A stretch of 39,794 nucleotides of DNA. Source: Balneolales bacterium. Its GTDB lineage: Bacteria; Bacteroidota; Rhodothermia; Balneolales; Cyclonatronaceae. Where the stretch lies: assembly GCA_020832405.1 (NCBI GenBank), contig JAFIET010000033.1, positions 1 through 39,794 of the forward strand. The letters are read 5' to 3'. Positions 16,409 to 25,800 of this stretch are shown here, piece by piece; within the stretch, counting starts at the first letter, position 1; each line of letters starts with the position of its first letter. The notes below the pieces were generated by a model. That model was not told the DNA's origin. It did no database searches and saw nothing but the letters and a program-made list of their open reading frames with translations. Made by a program: the position numbers and the translations under genes.

Positions 16409-19400
16409 ATGCAAGAGGCCGTAGCCTACGATAAACCCGCCGCCGCATTAGCCGGTTTTTATGAGGAGGAGCTTACCCGGGCCCTGCAGCGGTTCCATGA
16501 AGCGCTCACGGCGCCGGTTGCTGAAAAGCTGCGGGTTGCAAGGGTGCAGCTGCTGCGCATCAGGGGGGAGGAGTCCGGGCGAAGACGGCTGGTGCTCGAA
16601 CAGCTTGAGGCGCTTCGCCGCGCGCTCGCAGCGCCGGAAATGGCAAAGCTGCTTGCCGGGGCAGCCGGTGCGTGGGAAAAAGAGACCTTAACCGCCCTTG
16701 AGACCCTGCCCGAAAAGCTGCTTTGTGTGCAGGGGGATGAACGCTTCCGCAGCGCACCCGGAAATTCCCTCTACATAAAAACCGGGAAGGCGTTCAAGCG
16801 GATCGGCTTTGGCGTTGGGAAAAAAATCCACGCCTTTAATACCAGGAATTCCGAAAAGCCTTCGCCCTACCATTTCACCCAAGAGCTCCCGCTAAGGGCC
16901 CTCAGTACTGCGCTGATTCTCGGGGATGAAACGGTATTTCGCGATACTGTCTCATTTGCATGCAGTAAAATCTCCGTGATTGTCGCTGCAATGCTGCTCG
17001 ATGAGGGCGGGGTAGATCCGGTTTCCGAACCGGAAGAAGCACTGGCAAACGGAGCAGCCTCCGGCAGCAAAACGGAGCCCGCTTCCGCCCCGGCTTCCTT
17101 TGTTCTGCTTGCCGGTGCTGCACAGGCTGAGCGTATCACCAAAGCCATCAGCCGCCTTGAGGCGCTCAACGCACTTCCGGCAAAAGAGCACCCGGCGCTT
17201 GGTCCGCTTTTGGAGAAGAACGTCCGTTTTACGGAACTTACCGGCACCTTTGAGCTGCCGGTTAAGCGGTTTGGTGCGCACCGGGTGCAGCAGCTTCAGA
17301 AGGCAGCTATGAAACCGGCTGCTGCCGTTGCCCAAAAATGGCAGCGCTGTTTTAACAGCGTGATCACCGATTTCCGGGTTGAGCTGGAGCTTGTTGCGCT
17401 TGAAAGCAAGCTGAAGGGCCTCGAAGCGCAGCTGCTGACCCTTACCCACGATTTTTTCAGGGATGCCTGTTACGTGCCGGTCGAAAGGGCCATAAGCCTG
17501 CTTACCGAACAGCGGGAAATCCTGAAAGAGGGCGCTGCATCCGCGAAAGTAAAGGCGAAGATTGCTGCCGTTCAGAAAGCCATTCAGGAGGGGCTGCCTG
17601 CTGCCGGCAGTGAGGGTCAGGATGATGATGAAGATGCAGGCGCCGCCCGTGCGTTTACCGAGCAGATCCGGCAGCTGCTGAGCGACGCCAGCCTTTTTGT
17701 GCAGCGTTTTGAAGAAGAACTGACCCTGGCAGAAGCCCGGACCCTTCGCTTCCCCGATCCGGAAATCCGCACGGACAGCTTTAAATGGCGGAAACTGATT
17801 ACCCGCTTTTTGCAGAGTAAAGCCTTTCGGCCGCTTGACCCGGCCGCGCACGGCTTTGATGTGTTTATCGAAAAGCAGCGGGCAGAACTCCCCGAAGCTG
17901 CCGGCATTGCGGATACCAACCTTCAGGCAGCGGTGTTCGCCATCACGGAGGACGGCGAAGCCGATCCGCTGGAAATTGCCGAAACCGGTCTGCAGCGGGC
18001 CATCAATACCCTGGAGGCCAATGTGGCCGAAATCCGCGAAAAGCAGGGCGCCTGGGTGAAGCTGGTCCGCACCGGTCCCGCCTCGGCTATGAAGCGGCTG
18101 CGCGAGGTGATGCGCGAACGAACCTATGATGCCTTCGAACTGCAGGATAAAGCCCTGCTCGTGCAGGAGGGTGCCCTCAACTGGAAGGAGCGCGGTCAGC
18201 GTTTGGCGGCCCTTGCCGGTGATAAGTTTTCTTTGGGTTTCCGCTACGGCCGCATGCGCTTTGTGGCTGCCTATGCGCCTCTTGCGCGCTTTCTGGGCCT
18301 TGAACCCCCGAAAACTGAAAGCACCCGCGAGCGCCTGAACCTCACAGAGTACCTCATTCAAAACAAAACCAACGATGAAAAACTGCCTTTTATTTATCAG
18401 CGGCTGTTCCGGCGCTCGCTGCAGATTGAGAAGCGGTTTTACCTCGACGGTCCCGGAAATCTGGGGCATCTGGTAACGGGGTATCAGCAGTGGTACAAGG
18501 GCATCCCGTGGACCATGGCCATTGTGGGGCAGAAAGGCAGCGGAAAGAGCACGCTCATTCATTTCTTTAAATCGCAGGAGGCCCTCAAAACCGGTTTGGT
18601 GCACATCGATCTGGCGGAAACCATTTTTGAGCCTGCACCCATGCTGCGGGTGATATCGAAAGCGGCCGGCTTTTCCGAAACCGACACCCTGGAAGCGTTG
18701 GTCGAAAAATTCGAACGCAGCCGCAAGAAACGCATCATCATTTTCGAAGGGCTGCAAAACCTGTACCTGCGAAACATCAACGGCTATGAAGCTATCCGTC
18801 AGTTTTGGGAGCTCATTTCGCAGACCTCCAAACAGGTGTTTTGGGTGGTGTGCTGCAGCCGGGATGCCTGGTATTTTTTTACGCGCATGTTCAGTGCCGA
18901 TCAGTTCTTTTCGCAGGTCCTTCGGGTTGACAGCCTCACACCCTCACAGATTGAGCAGGGCATCATGATGCGGCACCGGGCGAGCGGCTTTGAAATCGAG
19001 TTTACGCCTTCCTCCGAAATCACCAAAAGCCGGGCTTTCCGTAAATTACTGGGCGATAAAAAAGCCCTGCAGCAGTACCTGCAGCGTGAGTACTTTGAAC
19101 AGCTGGCTGAAATGGCCGACGGAAACTTCAGCATTGCCATGATTTTCTGGGTGAACTCGATCTCCAAAACCGATGCCAATACCATCACCATTTCCCCGAT
19201 TGAAATAGCCGACATCGACGTGCTCGAATCGCCCTCCCGTGAGGTGCAGTTCACCCTCGCTTCGCTGGTGCGGCATGATGTGCTCACCGCCGAACAGCTG
19301 GCGCTTGCCCTGCATCAGCCGCTCTCTGAAGCCCGCCTGATGCTCGGGCGGCTCGCAGCCAAAGGCCTGATTGTGAAAGTAAACGAAGGCTACACCATCA

Positions 19401-19462
19401 ATCACCTGGTGTACCGGCAGATTACGCGCTGCTGTCCGGTAAAAACATCCTGCACTAATTGA
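16409..19462 (+). CDS. Large P-loop ATPase with helical N-terminus and winged-helix C-terminus
   Basis: The 1017-residue protein has a long N-terminal region (about 1-690) rich in helix and charged coiled coil, with no signal peptide or membrane helix. An AAA/STAND-like ATPase core follows: Walker A GQKGSGKST at 707-715 (Lys 713) and a Walker B-like strand RIIIFEGLQN at 775-784, where Glu 780 stands in place of the usual Asp. After a sensor-like stretch (FWVVCCSRDAWYFF), the C-terminal 70 residues (about 945-1010, TLASLVRHDVLTAEQLALAL...AAKGLIVKV) look like a winged helix. The fold suggests ATP-dependent remodelling or signalling in the cytoplasm; I do not recognise a named family. Its stop is 11 bp before the MscS-type gene, so the two are probably cotranslated and may cooperate. 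Confidence 0.8.
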   Translation: MQEAVAYDKPAAALAGFYEEELTRALQRFHEALTAPVAEKLRVARVQLLRIRGEESGRRRLVLEQLEALRRALAAPEMAKLLAGAAGAWEKETLTALETLPEKLLCVQGDERFRSAPGNSLYIKTGKAFKRIGFGVGKKIHAFNTRNSEKPSPYHFTQELPLRALSTALILGDETVFRDTVSFACSKISVIVAAMLLDEGGVDPVSEPEEALANGAASGSKTEPASAPASFVLLAGAAQAERITKAISRLEALNALPAKEHPALGPLLEKNVRFTELTGTFELPVKRFGAHRVQQLQKAAMKPAAAVAQKWQRCFNSVITDFRVELELVALESKLKGLEAQLLTLTHDFFRDACYVPVERAISLLTEQREILKEGAASAKVKAKIAAVQKAIQEGLPAAGSEGQDDDEDAGAARAFTEQIRQLLSDASLFVQRFEEELTLAEARTLRFPDPEIRTDSFKWRKLITRFLQSKAFRPLDPAAHGFDVFIEKQRAELPEAAGIADTNLQAAVFAITEDGEADPLEIAETGLQRAINTLEANVAEIREKQGAWVKLVRTGPASAMKRLREVMRERTYDAFELQDKALLVQEGALNWKERGQRLAALAGDKFSLGFRYGRMRFVAAYAPLARFLGLEPPKTESTRERLNLTEYLIQNKTNDEKLPFIYQRLFRRSLQIEKRFYLDGPGNLGHLVTGYQQWYKGIPWTMAIVGQKGSGKSTLIHFFKSQEALKTGLVHIDLAETIFEPAPMLRVISKAAGFSETDTLEALVEKFERSRKKRIIIFEGLQNLYLRNINGYEAIRQFWELISQTSKQVFWVVCCSRDAWYFFTRMFSADQFFSQVLRVDSLTPSQIEQGIMMRHRASGFEIEFTPSSEITKSRAFRKLLGDKKALQQYLQREYFEQLAEMADGNFSIAMIFWVNSISKTDANTITISPIEIADIDVLESPSREVQFTLASLVRHDVLTAEQLALALHQPLSEARLMLGRLAAKGLIVKVNEGYTINHLVYRQITRCCPVKTSCTN

Positions 19463-19473
19463 AAAGGAAAAGC

Positions 19474-20552
19474 ATGAAAAGCGCCTGCTTCATCATTTTG
19501 TTTCTGACGGCTTCCCTTTTTGGTGAGCAAGCCCGGGCATGGTCCGTCTCGGAGGCTTCCGGAGCCGCCTTGGTGCAGCTTGCGGCTGAGGTGCCCGTGC
19601 AGGATGCCCCACCCGCTGTCCTGCCCGATACGCTCATTATCATTCAGGCCGAACCGGATGCTGCTCCCGAAGATGCAGCATCCGCACCGGAGGAGGAGTC
19701 AGGCGAAACCGAAACCGAAGCTGTAGCTGATGAACTCGAAGAAGAGGTGAGTCAGATCCGTGGGCTGGTTTCTTTCCCCAAAATATTGCTGTCGGTTTTG
19801 CTGCTGGTCTCGGCCTGGTTTGTGAACCGTTTCGTGATCCGCATCCTCGATAACCTTGCGGAGCGGGCCACCAATTACCGGCTGTTCATCAAACGCCTCA
19901 CGCCCATAACCCGCATCAGCATCTGGACCTTCGTTATTTATGTGGTGATAGCCGGCATTATCAGTCCGCCGTTTGAAACCGTGCTTGCCATCACCGCATC
20001 TTTTGGTATCGCGGTCGGTTTTGCCTCTCAGGATATTTTGCGCAATATTTTCGGGGGGATTATGATCATCCTCGACCGCCCGTTTCAGGTGGGCGATAAA
20101 ATTCAGGTGGGCGAGCATTATGGCGAAGTGAAAAGCATCGGCATCCGCAGCTGCCTCATTGAAACCCCGGACGACAACACCGTAGCCATCCCCAACGGGG
20201 AGCTCATGAACCGTGCCGTTTCCAACGCCAACTCAAGCGCGCTCGACTGTCAGGCGTGGCTGAAATCTTCATCCCGGCAACGGCTGACCTAATGCTTGCC
20301 AAGGACATCGCCCGGCGCGCCGTTTTTTCCTTTCCATATCTGTACCTCAACAAACCGGTCGCCATTATCGCGCTCAACGAAATCCACAATCGCGGTTTGT
20401 TTGTAAAACTTCGGGTGAAGGCCTACGTGCTCGACATCCGCTACGAGTTTCTCTTCAAAAGCGATATGACGGAGATGATTGTAACCGAGCTGAACCGCCT
20501 CGGCGTTTTGGCCCGGATGCCCGGGGAGGTATCACAAAAGGACGTTTCCTAA
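19474..20552 (+). pseudogene. MscS-family mechanosensitive channel, split by a one-base frameshift
   Basis: The first frame gives a signal peptide (MKSACFIILFLTASLFGEQ), an acidic linker, membrane helices (about residues 106-125 and 148-168), the MscS pore helix (about 171-195; FGIAVGFASQDILRNIFGG) and the beta domain (RPFQVGDKIQVGEHYGEV, AIPNG). It then runs out of homology at DCQ and stops at 20292. The C-terminal domain continues one frame over from GTG at 20256 (VAEIFIPATADLMLAKD) to the stop at 20552. Adding one base near 20254-20255 restores a continuous 359-residue channel. The ATG at 19474 is preferred over a TTG at 19459 because AAGGA lies just upstream and the signal peptide starts there. 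It sits between the ATPase and the TPR-AraC gene in a tight operon. The break could be a real mutation or an assembly error. Confidence 0.8.
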
Positions 20553-20559
20553 AATTCAG

Positions 20560-22491
20560 ATGAATATGATTAAGGTGATGAGCTGGCCCTGCCTTGCAGG
20601 CTTATTGACGGGCCTTCAGCTGCTTGTGTTTTGCCTGCCGGCAGCGGGACAAGACGCGCAGCAAAGCGCGGATGAAATCAGAACCGAACTTCAGCAGCAG
20701 GAGCTGAGTGAAACGGCCCTGCTCGCGCTTGCGGAACGGATTGAGGCCCTGCCTTTTTCCGAGGCCGCTGCCGCCCTTGAACTTACGGGGCTTGCACAGC
20801 AGCAGGCCGAAAGCCGGGGCTACGCATCGGCAGCCCTTCCGCTGGTCCGCATCTGGTACCGGTTCAGCTTTGATGTGCCCGCGATTGAAACGGCCCTGGC
20901 GCAAACCGAAGTGCTGCTGCAGCGGTTTCCGGTGCTGCCCGATGCGAGAAGCCGGGAAACCATTGAAATTTTCCGGGCATTGTTTCTGATTGATTTGGGC
21001 CGGCAGCCGGAGGCGCTCAGCCTGCTGCGGGAGCTTGCCGAGCAGAGTGATAACCCGGCGACCGTTGCCGTGGCCCGCGCAAATATGGCGCGCGTGCTCT
21101 CCGGCCTCGGGCAATATCAGCTGGCCGTTGAGGCAGGGCTCGAAGCCATCACCCATTACCGCAACACCGGCGACACCCGCACCCTGTTTAACCTCTACAA
21201 TAACCTGAGCGGCTACTACGCAGTGATGGAGCTAACGGAGCTCGCGCTTGATGCTGCCCAAACGGCCTATGCGTTTGCCCTGCAAACAGAAGACCCGCAG
21301 CTGCTTTCTGATGCATATCTCGGACTCGGGACATCCTGGCACCGGTCCGGAGATCCGGAGAAGGCGGTGGCGTTTCTGGAGCAAAGCCGTGAGCTCGCAC
21401 AGGGTCCGGGCATGCAGCTGCGGCTGGCTCAGGTGCTCCTAAACCTGGGAAATGTGTACCAAAGCAGCGGAAATCACGAGGAAGCGATCCGGAATTACCG
21501 GCAGGCAGAGGCGCTTTCTCAAGATCTGGGTCAGCCGTACGGCATTGCCCTCAGCCGCTACAACCTGGCCGTGAGCCTGCAACAGCTGGGCAGGTACGCA
21601 GAGGCCGTACGGTATTATGAACTGGCCGCACCCTGGTTTGAGAGCAGTGGCAACATTAAAGAGCTGATGCTGCTCACCGAAGGGCTGGCCAACAGTCTGG
21701 CGCGTGCAGGCGATCTGGAACGGGCCTGGCCGCAGCTGCTGCGCTATAATCAGCTGTTCAGGCAGGTGTATGATGAGGAAAATCAGCGCACGCTGAACGA
21801 GGCACAGACCCGTTTCGAAACGAGTATACGCGAACAGCAGCTGGCTTTGAGCCTGTCGCTGAATGAACAGCAGGAAAAGCAAATCCGGCTGCAATGGGCT
21901 TTGATTGCCCTGCTCGTGCTCGGCGCCGGCGCCGGACTCGCATTTTTGAGGCTCAGGGACCAAAATCTGAATCAGCTGTATCAGCGAAGTGAGGAGCTGC
22001 TCGAGCAAAGCAGTATGCTGCACGCTGTTCAGCCGGCTGAGGCAGAGCTCTCAGAGGCACTTCCGGTTTTTGATGCTGATGAGGACACGGGCTCCGATTC
22101 TGAGCCCTCACAGCCGGAGCCGGTCGGGAACAGTGCTTACACAAAATTGTATCAGGCTTTCGTGCAGGCTCTCGAAAAAGACAAAATTTATCAGGATGAA
22201 AACCTTTCCCTGAAGGAAGCGGCCCGCTACCTGAAAACCAACGAAAAGTATCTCTCAACGGCTATTTCGCAGTATTCTAACACCAACTTCAGCGGGCTGG
22301 TAAATTTCTGGCGTATCCTTGAGGCACGGCGTCTGTTGAGGCTGCACGGCGATGACCTGCCGGTTCAGGAAATTATGCACAGCTGCGGCTACCGCTCATC
22401 AACTACCTTTTACAATGCCTTCAAAAAATACACAGGGATGACGCCCCGGCAGTTTGTGACGATCTCCATGAAGGAGCGGGTGAAATTTTAA
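20560..22491 (+). CDS. TPR-containing transmembrane AraC-type regulator (second copy)
   Basis: This 643-residue protein has a signal peptide (about 1-31, ending LPAAGQ), a long alpha-helical TPR region (about 50-410; NLGNVYQSSGNHEEAIRNYR, NLAVSLQQLGRYAEAVRYYE), one membrane helix (about 444-465, LQWALIALLVLGAGAGL), juxtamembrane RLRDQNLNQLYQRSEELLEQ, an acidic spacer, and an AraC-type HTH (about 545-640, with CGYRSSTTFYNAFKKYTGMTP). The plan matches the regulator at 13745-15670: periplasmic TPR sensor, cytoplasmic DNA-binding output, no kinase. It starts 7 bp after the end of the channel reading frame, so is the third gene of the ATPase-channel operon. The next gene is the giant T9SS protein at 22817-29554, its likely target through the 21-bp direct repeat at 22665-22697. 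Confidence 0.87.
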   Translation: MNMIKVMSWPCLAGLLTGLQLLVFCLPAAGQDAQQSADEIRTELQQQELSETALLALAERIEALPFSEAAAALELTGLAQQQAESRGYASAALPLVRIWYRFSFDVPAIETALAQTEVLLQRFPVLPDARSRETIEIFRALFLIDLGRQPEALSLLRELAEQSDNPATVAVARANMARVLSGLGQYQLAVEAGLEAITHYRNTGDTRTLFNLYNNLSGYYAVMELTELALDAAQTAYAFALQTEDPQLLSDAYLGLGTSWHRSGDPEKAVAFLEQSRELAQGPGMQLRLAQVLLNLGNVYQSSGNHEEAIRNYRQAEALSQDLGQPYGIALSRYNLAVSLQQLGRYAEAVRYYELAAPWFESSGNIKELMLLTEGLANSLARAGDLERAWPQLLRYNQLFRQVYDEENQRTLNEAQTRFETSIREQQLALSLSLNEQQEKQIRLQWALIALLVLGAGAGLAFLRLRDQNLNQLYQRSEELLEQSSMLHAVQPAEAELSEALPVFDADEDTGSDSEPSQPEPVGNSAYTKLYQAFVQALEKDKIYQDENLSLKEAARYLKTNEKYLSTAISQYSNTNFSGLVNFWRILEARRLLRLHGDDLPVQEIMHSCGYRSSTTFYNAFKKYTGMTPRQFVTISMKERVKF

Positions 22492-22637
22492 AAAAATTTT
22501 ATACGGGCTGGCAGCAAGCTGAGTATGACCGGATAAACTAATCCCTGATTTTGTATTCTTCCGGTGGATGAGGAATGGTACGGCTCAGGATATGCGGACT
22601 GTTTACAACCCTGCTCCAGGCCCTGCGAAAGCTGTTT

Positions 22638-22680
22638 TTGTATTTCCGGAAGGGGAAATTCCGTAAAACGGGAATACAAT
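22638..22680. promoter_or_regulatory. Inverted repeat in the T9SS gene upstream region
   Basis: TTGTATTTCCG (22638-22648) is the near-perfect inverse of CGGGAATACAA (22669-22679), pairing 10 of 11 bases around about 20 nt. The right arm overlaps the first of the 21-bp-spaced direct repeats. It is too weakly followed by T to be a terminator and may be part of the regulatory region of the giant gene. No other structure was seen in 22492-22816. Confidence 0.4.
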
Positions 22681-22697
22681 TACCGAAAACAGGAAAA
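22665..22697 (+). promoter_or_regulatory. Candidate AraC-type operator: 12-bp direct repeats 21 bp apart
   Basis: AAAACGGGAATA (22665-22676) and AAAACAGGAAAA (22686-22697) match at 10 of 12 positions and are exactly 21 bp apart, about 120-150 bp upstream of the giant gene. The match is weaker than at 6802-6840 or 13614-13647. I support it mainly because the spacing and position are the same as in the other cassettes. The likely binder is the TPR-AraC protein encoded at 20560-22491. Confidence 0.35.
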
Positions 22698-22816
22698 GAG
22701 GAAAACCGGGGGTTTGCTATCATGCTGAAGTCAGCTGCAGCCGCGCTGCGTGCAAAAAAAGCTGCCTGACCTAAACGCCTGCTATTACCCCCTAAGCAGC
22801 TTGTCAGAACTCCTTC

Positions 22817-25800
22817 ATGCTAATCCTCATCTCCACTATCATGTCAGATTCCGCTTTTTCTGCCTGCTATTTGTACGCCCTGTGCCGGGATACCGCCCAA
22901 ACCGGGAACCGCTATCTGAACAAATCCGGGCTGATTTGCCTTACACTTCTTTTGGTACTGATCACCCTTCCGGCTGCGCAGCTGTCCGCAGCCGATCCGC
23001 TGTACGCCGGCGGAAGCGGAACGGCTGAAGATCCCTACCTGATCGAAACAGAGGCGCAGTTTCTGGATATTGCGGCAAACTCCGGCGCTCATTTCCTGCT
23101 GCTAAACAACATCACCGTAACCCAGCGGACGGGCGCTAACCTGACCGGCGTTTTCAACGGGGGCGGCCATAACATCCATGTAAGCGTGAATGCCGGTGAT
23201 GTTACCAATTCAGGCCTGTTTTCCAGCCTGAGCGGCAGCGGTACGGTTCGCAACGTGACCTTTACCGGAACTTACAACACAGGATCTGGTGATAATTCCG
23301 GCCTTGTAGCCGGAAACATGAGCGGAAGCAGCCTGATTGAGGATGTGATTTCACGGGTGAATTTTACGAAGAGCGGATCAGGTGGTAATACGGGCGGGAT
23401 TGTGGGCTCAATGAGCGGCGGGACGATCATTCGTACTGTAAGTACCGGAAACACTGTCGGCAATGTGACGGTTGGAGGAATTACGGGATTTGGTACCGGG
23501 GGGCTTATTGAGCAGTCATTAAACACGGGTAATGTACATGCTACGGGTGGTAACGGATCGGGTGGAATTACAGGAGGTTCACAGGCTGGTACAGTCCGTG
23601 ATTCATACAGCACTGGTGCGGTAACCGGGAGTATTAGCTGCGGAGGTGCCTTTGGATATATAACCAATGCTGCTGTGATTGAGCGGGTGTATTCCGCTGG
23701 AGCAGCAAATTGTTCAGTGACTTCATCTGGTGGATTTGTGGGTCAGCGTACCGGTGGTACAGTTTCGCATGTTTTTTATGACCTGAACAGAAGCATTTTG
23801 TTCACTGACCCGGTTGCACAGGGCCTCTCCGGTGCCCGGATGCGAATGGCCTCCTTTTTTACAGGATTCGATTTTGATGATATCTGGCAAATGCATCCCG
23901 ATTTTCCTTCCTATCCGCTACTGCGTTCGCTTTCCTACAATGAACCTTTTAGCAGCCCTGCGGTCCTCCCGATTCCGGGGCTTCTTGAAGAACCTATGTT
24001 CGCGTCAGGTACCGGTACCGCCGAAGATCCTTTCGTAATTACAAGCGGTGCGCACGTTCAGAACATTGGCCATAATTCATCTACCCATTATCTGTTGGCC
24101 AACGATGTGCTGGTCAGTCAGCGCACCAATATACCTTTCGCCGGGGTGCTGGAAGGTTCGGGCAATACGATTACGCTTAACTTTAACCTGGGCAATGTTA
24201 ATGAAACGGGCTTGTTCAGACTAATACGGGGTAGTGGCACAGTCAGGAATCTCATTATTGATGGGAATATATCCCAAAGCGGCGGTTCAATTACCGGATC
24301 GGTTGCAGCAGATATGTTTAATACCAGCCTGCTCTACAGGGTGATTTCAAGGGTTGAAATTAACGCCGGTTCGACAAGTGTTATTGGAGGATTAGTTGCC
24401 AGGTTATATGAAGGGACCATCAGAGAATCAGCATTTATGGGCAGCATATCTGCTCCTTCGGGTGGGACTATCGGAGGCCTTGCTGCCCAAATAAATTGGT
24501 CAGGCAGTCTGATAGAGCGATCCTTTAATACCGGAACCCTCACGGCCCAGTCAAACGGGGGGTGGGTTGGCGGAATTGCCGCAACCATGAACGCTGGTAC
24601 CGTCCTTGATTCATTCAGCACAGGAACAATAAGTGCATTTGCAAACTGTGGAGGTGCTTTTGCGGCTGTAACGAGCACAATATCTCCAATTACAGTCACA
24701 CGGGTTTATGCAGCCGGTTTGGTAAATTGTGACGGATGGAATACTGGTGGTCTCGTGGGTCAAAGTAATGCAACTGTTTCGGCCAGTTTTTATGATGTAG
24801 ATGCAACGGGCAAAACCAGCAGTGCCCGTGGTACCGGGCTCACAGGCGAAGAAATGCGTACCCGCACATTTTTCGAAGACGCGGGCTGGGTTTTTGAGGG
24901 CGAAAATGCGTCGTGGGCGATGTTGGAGGCTCCGCTTCAGTCGTATCCTTTTTTAGTTTGGTTCGATTACGACTCACAGACTGACCCGCCGGGTTATCTC
25001 TCTCCTTTTTCCGGCGGAAAGGGTACCTCCGCTGATCCTTACCGGATTGAAACCGAGGCGCATTTTTTAAACATAAGCCTGGCACCCGCTGCCCATTTTC
25101 TGCTGATGAACAACATCACCGTAACCGAACGGACAGGCACTGCCCTGACCGGCGTTTTCAACGGGGGCGGGCATACCATCCATGTAAGCGTGAATGCCGG
25201 TGATGTTACCGATTCCGGTTTGTTTTCCAGCCTGAGCGGCAGCGGTACGGTTCGCAACGTGACCTTTACCGGAACCTACACCACCGGAGCAGGAGACAAC
25301 TCCGGACTTGTAGCCGGAAGCATGAGCGGAAGCAGCCTGATTGAGGATGTGATTTCGCGGGTGAATTTTACGAAGAGTGCATCAAACTTGAATACAGGTG
25401 GTTTGGTTGGGCGGATGACAGGAGGGACGATTAGTCGTAGTGCGGTTACTGGTAATATTACTGCAACTTTTCCTGTTGCTATGGGGGGAATTGCAGGACA
25501 TGTCAGAGGTGGGTTAATTCAGCAATCTTTTGTATCCGGCACTTTGTCAACATCAAGTGCAAACGGGGTTGGCGGAATAGTCGGCGATGTGGGTGATGCC
25601 ACCATAGAGGACGTTTACTTTAATGGAACCATATCTGCATTTGGTTCAATAAATTGTGCAGCAGGATTTGGTTTGTCCGTTTCAGGATCGGTAATCCGCC
25701 GGGTTTACATAGCAGCTTCTGTCAACTGTGGACCACATACATTTAATGGTGTATTTGTTGGGCAACTTGGAGGTGGCTCAATTACAAACAGCTATTACGA

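Noticed and set aside
16952-18757. Long minus-strand ORF (601 codons) opposite the ATPase gene
   Set aside because: It is antisense to a gene with clear Walker motifs, has atypical composition and no recognisable domain; GC-rich codon bias on the other strand explains its openness.
20245-20260. Programmed frameshifting in the MscS gene
   Set aside because: There is no X-XXY-YYZ slippery heptamer or obvious downstream structure at the junction; a mutation or assembly error is simpler.
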